DNA of 64,000 bases from assembly GCA_947561585.1 (NCBI GenBank), contig CANNZV010000324.1:62001-126000 (forward strand), given 5' to 3'. The number at the start of each line of letters is the position of its first letter. The stretch's first letter is position 1. This DNA comes from Caprella mutica (Eukaryota; Arthropoda; Malacostraca; Amphipoda; Caprellidae). Below are positions 12,775 through 24,451 of the stretch, piece after piece. The position numbers and the translations under genes were made by a program. The notes under the pieces were generated by a model. That model searched no databases. It saw nothing but the letters and a program-made list of their open reading frames with translations, and was not told the DNA's origin.

Positions 12775-14055
12775 CAGGGTCTTGCAGCTAAATTGGGACT
12801 AACTTAAACAGCACATATCTTCCGTAATTTCTAACCTTTGACTAAATTCTTTTTTACAGACAATCTTTAAGTCCTTTGCTATAATATTTCAGATTAAGAT
12901 CTTGCATATTTGCTAATGTGGCGGAATTAGCGCGAAGAACGACCATATGTGAAATGAGACGCGCCGGGAACTCTGTTTCAGACATTATTAAGAGCACTGG
13001 CTATGTGAAATCGACTGTTTATCGAGTTGTTGCTGCTTTTGATGCCGAGGGTAAGGTTCAGAGAAGTCGACACAGTCCCCACAGTGATCGAAAGAGAACC
13101 AAAACATTCCTTGCTGGGCTGAAAAGGACGTTGAATCAGACCCAAGCCAACCGATGTCAAAACTGGCACAAAATCGCAGCGTGAGTCGTAGCACCATCAG
13201 CAGGGCAGTCAAGGAAGAGCTTGGTATGAAGCCATACGTAAGGAGAGTCCGTAACCTCCTAACTACCCGCTCCAGAGCCCTCAGAGCTGAAAGATGTCCA
13301 AAGCTTCTAAACCATCTGAAACACAAAGGAGGACATGTACGCGTTTTTGTTGACGAGAAAAAGTTTGTTGTTGATGAGGTTGCAAATCGCCAGAACACTC
13401 GGGTAGTTGCCTCCAATCGTTTAGAAGTTCCTCCTGTGATGCAGAGCAAAAATCCCGCTTCTGTGATGGTTTTTGCAGCCGTCGCAAGTGATGGTAATGT
13501 GATGCCTCCTCATTTCATCGAAGCGTGTCTTAAAATCAACACAGCGGAGTACTTGAAAATTCTGAAAGATGTTTTGATGCCGTGGATACGTAGGAACTAC
13601 GACCCCTTCAAAGTGATGCTCGTTGAAGAATCTGCGCCCGCGCATGGAGCAAAGAAAGTTCAGGATTTCCTGAAGGAGAATCTTCCTTTGATGGTCCCGA
13701 AGGATATTTGGCCCAGCAGCTCCCCAGATCTGAATGTTTGTGACTATTGTCTGTTTGGCGTCATTGAGGGAGAGTCTATCGTAACTTCACATCCAAGTGT
13801 CAACTCTCCTGAAGGCCGCCATTCGTCGGGCATTTCGTAATCTTGACCCCGAGGATGTAAAAAGGAGTTGTTCACGGTTTCGCTTGAGAATCTCCCAAAT
13901 TATTGACGCAAAGGGTAGTCACCTAGAATGATTTTGTTCTGTAGACAATAACGAACAAATGAATACAAGTAAAAATTACATTTATTCATTATTTGCCTTT
14001 CAAAATAGCGAATTCAAAAAAGATATATTAGTCCCAATTTAGCTGCAAGACTCTG
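12775..14055 (+). mobile_element. mariner-like element with both terminal inverted repeats
   Basis: The ends are CAGGGTCTTGCAGCTAAATT and the near-perfect inverted copy AATTTAGCTGCAAGACTCTG, flanked by TA on each side (12773-12774 and 14056-14057). At 1281 bp it has the usual size of a full-length mariner. It carries a broken transposase. Confidence 0.9.
12918..13931 (+). pseudogene. mariner-like transposase, frameshifted
   Basis: An N-terminal helix-turn-helix part (12918-13184, with SVSDIIKSTGYVKSTVYRVV) and a catalytic part (13154-13840) lie in different frames. A second frame change near 13805 moves the C-terminus to a third frame that ends at TGA 13929-13931. The catalytic region has VFVDEKKFV (first Asp) and WPSSSPDLNVCDY (third position). 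The second position reads LVEESAPAH, where relatives have an Asp before the SAPAH/GAPAH motif, so one catalytic Asp is probably Glu. Two frameshifts plus this change make it almost certainly inactive. Confidence 0.85.
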
Positions 14056-14339
14056 TATGAAAGAGGAGTTGTTAGGAAAAAAAGAGGTATTATCGACACA
14101 AAATAAATAGAATTATCTAATTAATTTTTATTCATACTACGAATGTGAAAATGATATATAACAGTTTTAGTTGATTAATTGAAATACTAGTGTCATTTCA
14201 TTTTTTCTATTAAAAAAATTATAGGTTTTTCATTGCTGTTGAATGAATTTCAGGGTTACCGCTAAAACTGAATAATTTCGAGCAACTGATTCATTAAATT
14301 TTGTCAATATGTACAATTTATGAATAAATAACCCATGTA

Positions 14340-16444
14340 CAGAGTCACTACTCTATAATGAAATCCTCTATAGTGAATGTAGTGTCCTGAGTAAGGAAGT
14401 AGCTTCTATAGTGAATGTAGAGTCCTGAGTTAGGAAGTAGCCTCTATAGTGAATGTAGAGTCCTGAGTAAGGAAGTAGCCTCTATAGTGAATGTAGTGTC
14501 CTGAGTAAGGAAGTAGCCTCTATAGTGAATGTAGCGTCCTGAGTAAGGAAGTAGCCTCTATAGTGAATGTAGCGTCCTGAGTAAGGAAGTAGCCTCTATA
14601 GTGAATGTAGCGTCCTGAGTAAGGAAGTAGCCTCTATAGTGAATGTAGTGTCCTGAGTAAGGAAGTAGCCTCTATAGTGAATGTAGAGTCCTGAGTAAGG
14701 AAGTAGCCTCTATAGTGAATGTAGTGTCCTGAGTAAGGAAGTAGCCTCTATAGTGAATGTAGCGTCATGAGTAAGGAAGTAGCCTCTATAGTGAATGTAG
14801 TGTCCTGAGTAATGAAGTAGCCTCTATAGTGAATGTAGTGTCCTGAGTAAGGAAGTAGCATCTATAGTGAATGTAGAGTCCTGAGTAATGAAGTAGCCTC
14901 TATAGTGAATGTAGAGTCCTGAGTAAGGAAGTAGCCTCTATAGTGAATGTAGTGTCCTGAGTAAGGAAGTAGCATCTATAGTGAATGTAGAGTCCTGAGT
15001 AAGGAAGTAGCATCTATAGTGAATGTAGAGTCCTGAGTAAGGAAGTAGCCTCTATAGTGAATGTAGTGTCCTGAGTAAGGAAGTAGCATCTATAGTGAAT
15101 GTAGTGTCCTGAGTAAGGAAGTAGCATCTATAGTGAATGTAGAGTCCTGAGTAAGGAAGTAGCCTCTATAGTGAATGTAGTGTCCTGAGTAAGGAAGTAG
15201 CATCTATATAGTGAATGTAGAGTCCTGAGTAAGGAAGTAGCCTCTATAGTGAATGTAGCGTCCTGAGTAAGGAAGTAGCCTCTATAGTGAATGTAGCGTC
15301 CTGAGTAAGGAAGTAGCCTCTATAGTGAATGTAGTGTCCTGAGTAGACTTTACAGGGATGGTGTCCCAAAAAAAACGATACCCAAATTTCAAGGGCTGTA
15401 ATTTCAAAAACTATTATACTGACTAATAATTGGAATATCACAATTTGTTACTCAAAATTTATTCCAAATAAGTATAAAATTTTAAATGAATCTATCCGAT
15501 CTTTCTCTTTAAAAGCAGTATTTTTAGTGACCGATACTAAAAACCTGTTTGCGCACTTTTGTTTAACTTCGAATATTAGGACGATCTGGTGGGCCACTCG
15601 TTACGATGATTCAAGACGATAATGCGCATTGCAAAATAGCTCATTTAGTTTTCCCTTACAGCAACAGTTCTTTGCTCAGGAGCACCGTCCTAAACCCACC
15701 AGGTTCGAATGATTCTCTTTCCATGTGTTTCTCGAAGTCTTTGAACGATCCTGTTATTTATTGGATCAAGGTGCCCAACTTCATTTAAGTTATTTTTGTG
15801 AAAAATAAGTACCGACGACACGTTCATTGGCACTAAGTCCCATCCACACAGATATTTCTTCTTATGAAATTTTTACGTCAAAATTGAAAGTAGGACGTAC
15901 GTTCTTCAGTGCATATGTGCGAACGTTATGATTATTCATTTTGTCATTCAAATGAAAACCGGACATTTCACTTTTCAAAACCTTTTAACAAAATTCAGCC
16001 GCCAAGGAAGATTGGTATCGAGGAGTTTGTTTCGCTCGTACATCTTGTAAGGATAATTTAGATTTAGTAACATCTAACCACTTTTTATTGCATTGATTTG
16101 CAAATTTTTGAAAATGTTTCTTGGACAATTCGAACTGTGAAATAAGTATTTAACTGAAAGTGCGCAAACATGTTTTTAGTATAGGTCACTAAAAATACAG
16201 CTTAAAGAAAACGGTTGAATTGATTCATGTGAAATTATGTACAGAGATAGAACAAATGTTGAGAAACAAAATGTGATTTTCCAAATTTTTTGTAAGTTTA
16301 TTAATTTTCGTATTAAAGTCCTTCAAATTTGGGTTTTTTTTTTTTGGGGGGGGGAACAAATTTTCCTAGTCTTCAGTTTTTTTCTAATAAGACTCAGGAC
16401 ACGACATAGACTAAACAGGATTTCATTATAGAAGAGTTCTACTG
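14340..16444. mobile_element. Foldback (pogo-like) element with an expanded arm
   Basis: The left end CAGAGTCACTACTCTATAAT and the right end (reverse complement CAGTAGAACTCTTCTATAAT) are flanked by TA. The arms continue inward as a long imperfect palindrome: AACCCAAATTTGAAGG-like and AAAATCACATTTTGTT-like stretches match across the centre. A further strong inverted repeat lies at about 15503-15560 and 16155-16209 (GTGACCGATACTAAAAAC and its partner). No coding region is seen. Ends of this kind with TA target duplication fit the pogo/Tc1-mariner group. Confidence 0.75.
14365..15345 (+). repeat. 38-bp minisatellite, about 26 units
   Basis: Units begin TCTATAGTGAATGTAGTGTC and end with a CTGAGTAAGGAAGTAGCC-like stretch; the period is 38 bp. 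Variation is mostly at a few positions (gTAGtG/gTAGaG/gTAGcG, GCC/GCA). The unit is the sub-terminal sequence of the surrounding foldback element; the opposite arm has only one copy. Confidence 0.95.
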
Positions 16445-16665
16445 TATGTACATTTTCGCACTCTAAAGTATTTTTCGTCACTAAATAGCAAAAGGGATTA
16501 ATATATTTTAAAATTTTCTTATCAATATTATCTAAAATCAAGTTCAGTTCCGATATAATGTTTGTTTGATAATAAAAATTAAACGCGAGATGTTATTTAC
16601 AGTTTCCTAATAGAATTACTTACAATTAAAAGGTATTTCTTTTTGATAATACACTTTTAGTAGAG

Positions 16666-19600
16666 ATGGAGCCTACAAACGAAACTTGGGTTTCGTGTAC
16701 CTTCTCCCAATCTGGGTTGGATGGCTCGTCCGATCTGGTGAAAGAATTTCACCCTGAACTATCTTTCGTGCAGTGCATCGTTCTCGCGATAGCTTTGGAT
16801 TGGGTCTATTTGGTGATTCTTGGGACAACTAGAGGCTGTACTCTCTATGATTTCAACGCGTACGTTGACGGAGCGGTTACCAAAGACGCCATCGGAGGAG
16901 ACAGTCGGTGCAAAACTCCAGACAGAATCATCGGTGAGTGAGCAATCGAAAATTTTCATAAGTATATAATAGATGAACTGTAATGTTTACCATTCCTGTT
17001 CTACCATATAGGATGTGTAGATATCAAGCAATTCTATCCTGTCGGACATGTTCTTGAAGAGATGGACGAATGTGGAAAGTTGAGACAAAACATTTGTAAT
17101 GGTGAAGGTAACTTCGAATGGCAAGGTAAGTTAGTTTTCTTATGAAATCATTTATCTTCTTAATTCTTCTTAGAAATTTCTGATCCATTTAAAAACTATA
17201 TTGTGAGATGAGATTGGAATTAAATTATATATAAGATTAATCGTTAAATATCAAAACAAATATCAAAAAGGCTAACATCAGAAGGACTAACATCAGAAGG
17301 ACTAATATCAAAAGTAATAAAATAGTTAATTAACGTCGCTTTTAACGTTTCAATTATAATATTATATACATATATATATATATTTTTGGTTTGGCAGTGA
17401 GTTCCTTCTTGTTGGAAACTAGAATTCACCCAATTTTTTCATCCATGTAACAAATAATCATTCTGTATTGATTTCCATTAACAGTTACTGCATCAGTATT
17501 GATATCTTTAACCCTTTCATACCGAAGTATCTTTCATAATCAGCATAAAATGGTATATAAGTGTGCCATTCAGGTTGAAAGGGTTAAAAATATATGATTG
17601 TTATATGATTTGTGGAAGCTAACCACTTTCAGCACAATTATTAGTTAAATTGACTAAAAACACACCGCTTAGTTAGATAGATAGAGAGCAGACCGCTTAG
17701 TTATAGATAGATAGAGAGCAGACCGCTTAGTTATAGATAGATAGAGAGCACACCGCTTAGTTTTTATTAATGAAAAGTAAACATGCATGCATGAATTAAC
17801 CTGACCTTTTCAGAAGTCTAGAATCTGCAGTTTTCTTATTAACAAAGTTATTGTGGTTTTTATATAACTAACAAAAAGCAATGTAAATTATTTTACAATA
17901 TCAGTTATAAAATCTTCGACGGGTTCAAGCTGTGAGAATTTGTTCACAAAATCCAGTCACATGTGGTGGTCTGTTGAATTTTATGAGCTCTTTGAATTTT
18001 ATACTGAAAATAACTTACTTTTTTGAGTTTTTGTGAATTCTTAATTGGTGGGTTCGATCGGTAACGATAGTTTTTACAGCACAATTTTAGTATTGAACAA
18101 CAAGAATGATTTTCGGTTGGCCACAGCGTTCTTGATCAATGATCTTTGTTGAAAATATTAATACCCTATTTTACCAAATTATCGCTCTGTAAAATGGAAA
18201 TGAAACACCTAACACCCTTAAATAACTATACCCTAACCGGGAAACGGACTATTCCCCGCCGGACTTTTTCCCGCCGGACTATTTCCCGCCTGGACTTTTC
18301 CCCACCTAATTTTCTTTTAAATTTTAAACTCTGGAAGACAATTTATTATTTAGATTTTTAATTAGATTTTGAAAAAAATCCTTTTGACCAATAAATCTAT
18401 TGTTGTGAAATTGTAAATCAAAGTCTACCGTCGCAACTAACCAATTTTTTTTAAAACATTGATGCATGAAAACTTGTCAGTTACCAACTCTTTGAACCGA
18501 ACCTGTTTTGTAATTACTCTTTTGATAATTAGTTTTCATTGGAGATTTTCAGAGAAAATGTACGACTTTGTATCTAAATCTTCCTCAAATCTGACTACTT
18601 GAAAAGTCTTGATTTAAGGATTTCTACACTCTAACTTATAAATTTTTATAATAATGGTTAATCCATTGCAAGTTCTTTAAGGTATAAATATTAAGTAAGC
18701 ATAATAGAAAAAAAGTATACTATAACAAGAGGCCAATATTAAGTGTAATAGAAAAATATATAGTAGGATTATAAATACTGTAATATATTGATTGTCAAAT
18801 TAATAAACTACAATTAAATTTAATAGTGTGCTAGAAAAGTACCTATTTGAACGAGAAGTAAATAGATCACCATTTGTTATAATAGCTGGCAAAAAAAATT
18901 AATGAATTCGCGATATGTATAACTTTAGAGCTGGAATAAACTGAATTAATCGTAGCTGCATAGACTAAATTGCGACATTTGGCAATCCCTTAGAATTGCC
19001 ATTTGTTTGAACTTTGTAGCATATTTTAATTATATGCAAATGTACGAAGGTACAGTCTTAAAAAAAATGACCATTATCGACACGTACGGAAATCAAAACT
19101 AAAAACAAGACTGTATTATTGTGTAAGTCTGTTAATAAAATGTGTCTTCTATTAATAAATGGTTTGTTTTTATTGAAATTTTAATTTAATAGCCCAAAAT
19201 AATATTATTTTATTTGGCGGGAAAATGTCCAGCGGGGAATAGTCCAGGCGGGGAAAAGTCCGGCGGGGAATATTCCTGGCGGGGAAAAGTCCGATGGGGA
19301 ATAGTCTGGCGGGGATCTCTACGATAGCCGTTATACTTCCGACTTGCTAATTTTCAGTCCGAAGAAAAAGAATGTGCACCGTTTGTTGTGAATGTCAACA
19401 TAGGTAGGTACAATCAATCCAATTTTAAATATTCTTGCAAAAGTATTAAACTGGAGAAACCTATTATAAAAACGCTTATATACTTCAGGAAATGATTTGA
19501 ATCATTGTTTGCTTGTAAAATTCGAATTGGAAATATGAAAAAAGTACAATTGTGAGCTTAGCGCAAGTTTGTGCAATCTCCAATCAATTGTATAGTTCCT

Positions 19601-20559
19601 ATTATCCTTTAATTTTTTTTCCCACCAAATCAAAATAACTATTTTCTTGTGTCTAAAAATCTAAAAATGAAAAGCGATATTTCAAAACTATATAAGTAAA
19701 AATTTAGAAAAAGTCTAGTGTACTTTTTCCTGAATAGATTAATCTAATGTTTAATTTAAATTTTTCTATGAATTTAGTCATCTCTGGAAGGCCAAATATA
19801 ATATTATCATAATGATAACTTTATAGCCGCAACTTTCTCGATCGTGACAAATAAATCAATATCTCCTTTCCTTCCTGAAGAATCAAGTCCACCTGCACCT
19901 CCCTTAAAATCCTGTGCCCCTCCTTTCACACCAGTGGACTCAGTTGGCTGCATCTTCGTGAATATAGATTGTTGGGTCAAGAAAAACGAAAATGAACCAG
20001 CATGTCTACACATGGGAGCGAAAATGGCTTCGCCCAGAACTGTCGCTGATTTCATGGCACTTAGAGATTACATTGAAGAAGGTTAACCAGATAATCATTT
20101 TATCAACACCTCTATAGTGGACTTCTCTATAATGAATGTAGAGTCCTGAGTAAGAGAATTACCCTCTATAGTGGACAAATTTTCTTTAGTCTGCCATGAA
20201 CAGCCATCAGTTTTAGAAAACTGATGGCTGTTCATGGCAGACTAAAGGACAAATTTACATTCACTATTGAGGAGTACATTATCGAGGAGTTCTCTTGTAA
20301 TATTCTCTTGAGTATATTGTATTGTTCGTTCGTTGCAGGTTATGAACCCGTTGGGCGGTTCCATCCGGGTACAGAGTACAGTCAAGATGAAGGAGCATGG
20401 GTTTGGAAGTACCATGGCCGCAAGGTAGCCGCAAACGAATGGCATCAGCCCACCAATGAAACTGTTGGAAGACTCGAATTGTCTTCGTCTTCAGATTTCA
20501 AACTCAGATTCCGAGCTGATGACCAAATTTGTCAACTACTCTGCATTGCTGATGTGTAG
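16666..20559 (+). CDS. C-type-lectin-like domain protein, 4 exons, 285 aa
   Basis: Proposed exons 16666-16933, 17012-17125, 19827-20081 and 20338+1 (20339)-20559. All junctions are GT..AG, each intron is in phase 1, and the total is 858 nt including TAG. Residues ~30-50 are hydrophobic (FVQCIVLAIALDWVYLVILG) and may be a membrane anchor or late signal sequence. A proline-rich linker (~135-165) leads to a C-type-lectin-like fold: ACLHMGAKMASP, then GAWVWKYHGRKVAANEW (the W.W..G..v....W signature), then QICQLLCIAD at the end. Several canonical cysteines and the usual EPN/WND calcium and sugar motifs are not evident, so carbohydrate binding is doubtful. The start ATG at 16666 is the first in the open frame; an upstream exon cannot be excluded. 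The family assignment is by motif only. Confidence 0.7.
17650..17765. repeat. ~33-bp tandem repeat, about 3.5 units, in the lectin gene intron
   Basis: Units of the form ACCGCTTAGTTATAGATAGA followed by TAGAGAGCAGA. Lies in the 2.7 kb intron 2. Confidence 0.8.
18232..19316. mobile_element. Inverted-repeat element with subrepeated ends
   Basis: The left end carries consecutive CGGACTATTCCCCGCC-type words (18243-18306). The right end carries the inverted words GGCGGGGAATAGTCC and GGCGGGGAAAAGTCC five to six times (19216-19315). The ~0.9 kb interior is AT-rich and non-coding. The subrepeated ends look like a foldback-type element; no clear target duplication was found. It lies within intron 2 of the lectin gene. 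Confidence 0.65.
19335..19430 (+). repeat. Dispersed repeat copy (ACTTGCTAATTTTCAG family)
   Basis: TTCCGACTTGCTAATTTTCA followed by CGAAGAAAAAGAATGTGCAC recurs at 58596-58680 and, more diverged, at 58896-58975. It marks a dispersed non-coding family. Confidence 0.55.
20105..20300. mobile_element. Palindromic pogo-like MITE in lectin intron 3
   Basis: The arms fold around CAGCCATCAGTTTTAGAAAA|CTGATGGCTGTTCATGGCAG. The outer parts match the family end CTATAATGAATGTAGAGTCC. The right end stops about 40 bp before the 3' splice site of the last exon. Confidence 0.8.
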
Positions 20560-20584
20560 TATCCATGATGAACATGCACTCAGA

Positions 20585-20872
20585 GAAATTCTTATGCACT
20601 CAGGTGTTTCGAGTTCACACCCTATGGCTTTGTCTCTAAAGCGAGACACTTTAGTGCATCAAACTATTGCTACAATTTTCATTTAAAATGATGAGGAAAA
20701 AAATGAGGAAGGAATAATTTACTCATCATTTTAACAAACTTATAGCTAAGACACTAAAGTGCATCGAACTGATGCACTTTAGTGTATCTAAACTAAAGTT
20801 TGATGTACGAAAGTGTTTCACTTTAGAGACAAAGCCATAGGGTGAACTCGAAAAACCTGGGTGCATAAGTTG
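20585..20872. mobile_element. MITE with ~70-bp inverted arms just after the lectin stop
   Basis: The left arm (20592-20664; CTTATGCACTCAGGTGTTTC ... CATCAAAC) pairs with the right arm (20800-20871; GTTTGATGTACGAAAGTG ... GGGTGCATAAG). The centre is AT-rich. It begins about 30 bp downstream of the lectin stop codon and so probably lies in the 3'UTR. Confidence 0.75.
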
Positions 20873-22165
20873 AAGTTGTTTATTTTTCTCATTGTGTTTC
20901 ATAAAATGTTTTGTCAGTCAGTGAGTGCAATAATTCATCATGATTGTTAATGCATTACATTAAAATTGCAGTTTCTTTTTAAAAACAAAAGTTTAGATTG
21001 TCGGTATATCTATACCTTTTCGTACATTGACTACTAATCTAAAAAGTTTTCATGAATTTTAACAGAGCACCACTTGAAGGTTGTTATTTTCTTTGAATTT
21101 ATTGACTATGTATTGATAATATTAATAAATATGACATTTTAGTATATTTATAAGGGGCAGTCATTTAGTTAATTGATAAACTCTGGGTGATATTTAGTTA
21201 CCTATTTCACCATTTCTATTGAATTTATGTGTGTTTAGCAGTGTTCTCTGTGTGTTTAACAGTGTTTTCTGTGTTTAACAGTGTTTTCTGTGTTTAACGG
21301 TGTTTTCTGTGTTTAACAGTGTTTTCTGTGTTTAACAGTGTTTTCTGTGTTTAACGGTGTTTTCTGTGTGTTTCTTCAAGTAATATATTTAGCTTCATAT
21401 TACTCTTATAACCGAATTATACGGTAAGAAGTAAATATATAGTAAAAGGATTTAATAAAAATTAGAAACCATAGTATAAACTAGTCATTGAATAAAGATA
21501 AAACAATTACAATGAACAAAAATAGTATATAAAACCACGGTATATTTGGTAGGAATTTGAAAAATATTAATAGTTTTTATACTATCAATAATATCTATAG
21601 TATCAGTATTTTCTATATTATCAATATTTCTATATTTTTGGTCCGTTTTGAGATTGTCCGTTGTACGAGCTTTACCTGTATTGATTGCACCTATAAATTT
21701 AACCATTAAAATCTCTAAAAGCATATAGAAAAAGAATATATACTATCAAATTTCATCGGGTTTGCAGCAAAATGATAAAAAAATATTAGCCTCATTTATT
21801 AAAAAAATATGAAAATTGCTTAGGAGGACCTTTAACTTGAATCATTTCTTTGATATTTTTTAATAATATGCTTTTATTCATTAGGTATATGTTGTTATTA
21901 AATTTTGATATCAAGCTATTACGCTTGTAGGAAAGTTATGCAAATCTCATATAATTTAAAGTAGGTATACAGTAATACATGTATCTAAGAAAACACATAT
22001 AAACGAATAAGAAATAATATTAGGTTCGATAATTTATACTAGAAGAGTTTTATGAAACTTTTAGTATTATTGTTAGTAAATTTCAGTAATTTGTTTAAAT
22101 GTAAAATTGATATTTAAAAAAATTAATTTTAGGTTTCTTTGAAAGTGAATTTTGTTAATTTTAAT
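20873..22165. other. Gene-free stretch with a short tandem repeat and a dispersed repeat copy
   Basis: No gene is seen. A 19-21-bp repeat lies at 21236-21372. The segment 21750-21838 (minus) matches 58497-58580 and 58755-58840 (GCTAATGTTTCTTATCATTT family) and ends in AGGAGGACCTTTAA, like the TTAA-type MITE ends. Confidence 0.45.
21236..21372 (+). repeat. 19-21-bp tandem repeat, about 7 units
   Basis: Units GTGTTTAACAGTGTTTTCT, with A/G variation in AACAG/AACGG. Confidence 0.9.
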
Positions 22166-22169
22166 TTAT

Positions 22170-22380
22170 CTTAGAGAAAGTTATGGTGGGGCCATAGAAG
22201 ATTGAGAGAGAAAGTTATGGTGGGGCCATAGAAGATTGAGAGAGAAAGTTATGGTGGGGCCATAGAAGATTGAGAGAGAAAGTTATGGTGGGGCCATAGA
22301 AGATTGAGAGAGAAAGTTATGGTGGGGCCATAGAAGATTGAGAGAGAAAGTTATGGTGGGGCCATAGAAGATTAGGAGGG
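22170..22380 (+). repeat. 34-bp tandem repeat, 6 nearly identical units
   Basis: Units AGAGAAAGTTATGGTGGGGC followed by CATAGAAGATTGAG. Near-identity between units suggests recent expansion. Confidence 0.95.
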
Positions 22381-23770
22381 AAACCCATCTAAAATGGCCC
22401 AGAGTATTTTTTTATACTGCAATTTAAATGTTAATAAACTTACACTGAAGCATCAATAATATTGAACTATATGATATTGAAGTTATAATAAATTATATAA
22501 TTACGCCATCTAGCGGTTGAAACGTCTAGAAACGTGCGTTGTTCACGTTTGTTTTCATAATATTTTTCACCAAATCTGGTCCAACGCCATCTAGTGGTAC
22601 AACTGAGTATTTATCCATTTAACCCTAATTTCTCAACGGTTTCATTAAACAGTTAAAGCATGTACAACGGTCAGTACAAGTACCGGAAAAAGTGTCCATT
22701 ATGCCGATCACTGTACGCTATGACGGACTGAGGTTTTACTTCACTTGCGGATTTAAATTTTTCAAGTTTTCTTCAACAGCATTTCAAGGAAACGCTAATA
22801 TAGGTAATTAATCTTAGATTATTAGTAAATGAAAATTCTAATGAATTCGTTTAATAACTTACTAATATTAATGTACGAAAGAATACGGTAGGCATAACTG
22901 TCGCTCAAAGTACTATAAAATATGATAAAAAAAGAGTGTTATTTTTCAACTTCACTTATATAGATATATATGTACCTACCTGATATACATATAGCATAAT
23001 TAATTATCTTTAATTAAACTGAACACAATATAAAAATAGATTATTTCATTTCCTTATTCTTAGTTTTTAATTTGGTATGAAGAAATAAAGTATATATACT
23101 AAAATATAATATAGAATAGTTACACCTCTTTTTAATTTCTATAGAACTTTTATGACAAAAGAAAATGTGACGGAAAAGGGTAACAAAATCAAATTACTGA
23201 AAACCTGAAAACAATATATTAAGTGTTGATTGTAAATTGTAATACCTCTGAAAATAATCAATGTTTAACTATAGATAATTATTAGACGAATAAAATATTT
23301 GTTAAACAATATTATTTAAAGAGGTCGTTGTAGTGAGCTGCAGTTCGGTAGAACGGACAAGTTTTGTCCTATCAAATATCATCTGCTGTACGAGCTTTAC
23401 ATGTACAGGGTGATTCATTAATATCTGACCCTTTTCATTTATTATTAAAATAACATTATAACACTAATTAATGAACAGAATTATTCAAAGAAGAGAACAA
23501 AAATATCTCTTTAACAGGAGATAGAAATAATAAACCGTGGTCAATCCCCGGATGAAATTCCTAGAGAACTATGTATGTATTATTCTTTCACAAAGAATAA
23601 CCAATTGCTTCTACCTCATATGAATAATAATATTTATGATTATTGTAATTACTGTGAAATAATCACTTCGAAAATATAGTCTCGTTTTCTATGTCTATGA
23701 ACGGTAATAACATCGAGGCATGTCTCGTAACTATTACTGCTTTTATGAAAACGGGGCCTGCCTGTAATTA
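22381..23770. other. Gene-free AT-rich stretch
   Basis: No supported gene. A 23-codon ATG frame at 22659-22727 with a CPLC motif is too short to support. CGCCATCTAGCGGTTG / CGCCATCTAGTGGTAC words occur twice (22504 and 22585). Confidence 0.3.
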
Positions 23771-23920
23771 AATTAATTTTGACGCGAATAGCCAATTAGT
23801 TGATCCATTTAATTTCTATTAACACTGATATGCTAATGTTGCACAAGTTACAACCTTAGTTCTAACTTCTACATATTTGAAGCAATTACAGATAAATATT
23901 AATTTAGAGTGGAGGGGACC

Positions 23921-24291
23921 AAGGTTCATAGACTATATTTTATACCATTCTATAGATTATTAAATTTTGAACAATTCTAGTTTGATTCACGCCCGAGTTT
24001 AATCTATCGCTTAAGAGATATTCAAGAAGAAAGACAGAAATTGTTCCTTCCATTGCTAATTGTCGTAGTGAATAGCAATTAGTTTTTGTTGGTTTTGCAG
24101 CGATAATAACCATTCATTTAAATATTTTTATACCATTCGATAGATTATTAAATTTTGAAGAATTCTATGTTGACTCACGCACGAGTTTAATCTACCGTTT
24201 AAGAGATATTCAAGAAGGAAGACAGAAAATGTTGTTTTCTCAATGACAATTTTTCCCCCATTCGTTTAACCTGTTATAGTCTATGAACCTT
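23921..24291. mobile_element. 371-bp inverted-repeat element nested in a TTAA-type MITE
   Basis: The ends AAGGTTCATAGACTATA and TATAGTCTATGAACCTT are inverted. The sequence GGAGGGGACC occurs on both sides (23911-23920 and 24292-24301), giving a target duplication of up to 10 bp inside a piggyBac-type end. Internally a ~110-bp segment is repeated (ATACCATTC.ATAGATTATT at 23940 and 24131). Confidence 0.7.
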
Positions 24292-24374
24292 GGAGGGGAC
24301 CTTCTAAAGTTATTTAAGAATATTACAAAACGTACTATTCATATTCAAACTTAGAATGAACAAATTCATTTTTT

Positions 24375-24450
24375 CCCGGGTTACGGAGGTTCGGATTCAC
24401 GAAAGAGATATTCTGAACATGGGAAGTCCGAACCACCGAACCCATTTTTC
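24375..24450. repeat. Short imperfect inverted repeat
   Basis: GGGTTACGGAGGTTCGGA (24377) pairs imperfectly with GTCCGAACCACCGAACCC (24427). It could form a hairpin; no function is suggested. Confidence 0.5.
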
Positions 24451-24451
24451 G

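Noticed and set aside
22659..22727. Short ATG frame with a CPLC motif
   Set aside because: Only 23 codons with no splice-linked continuation found.
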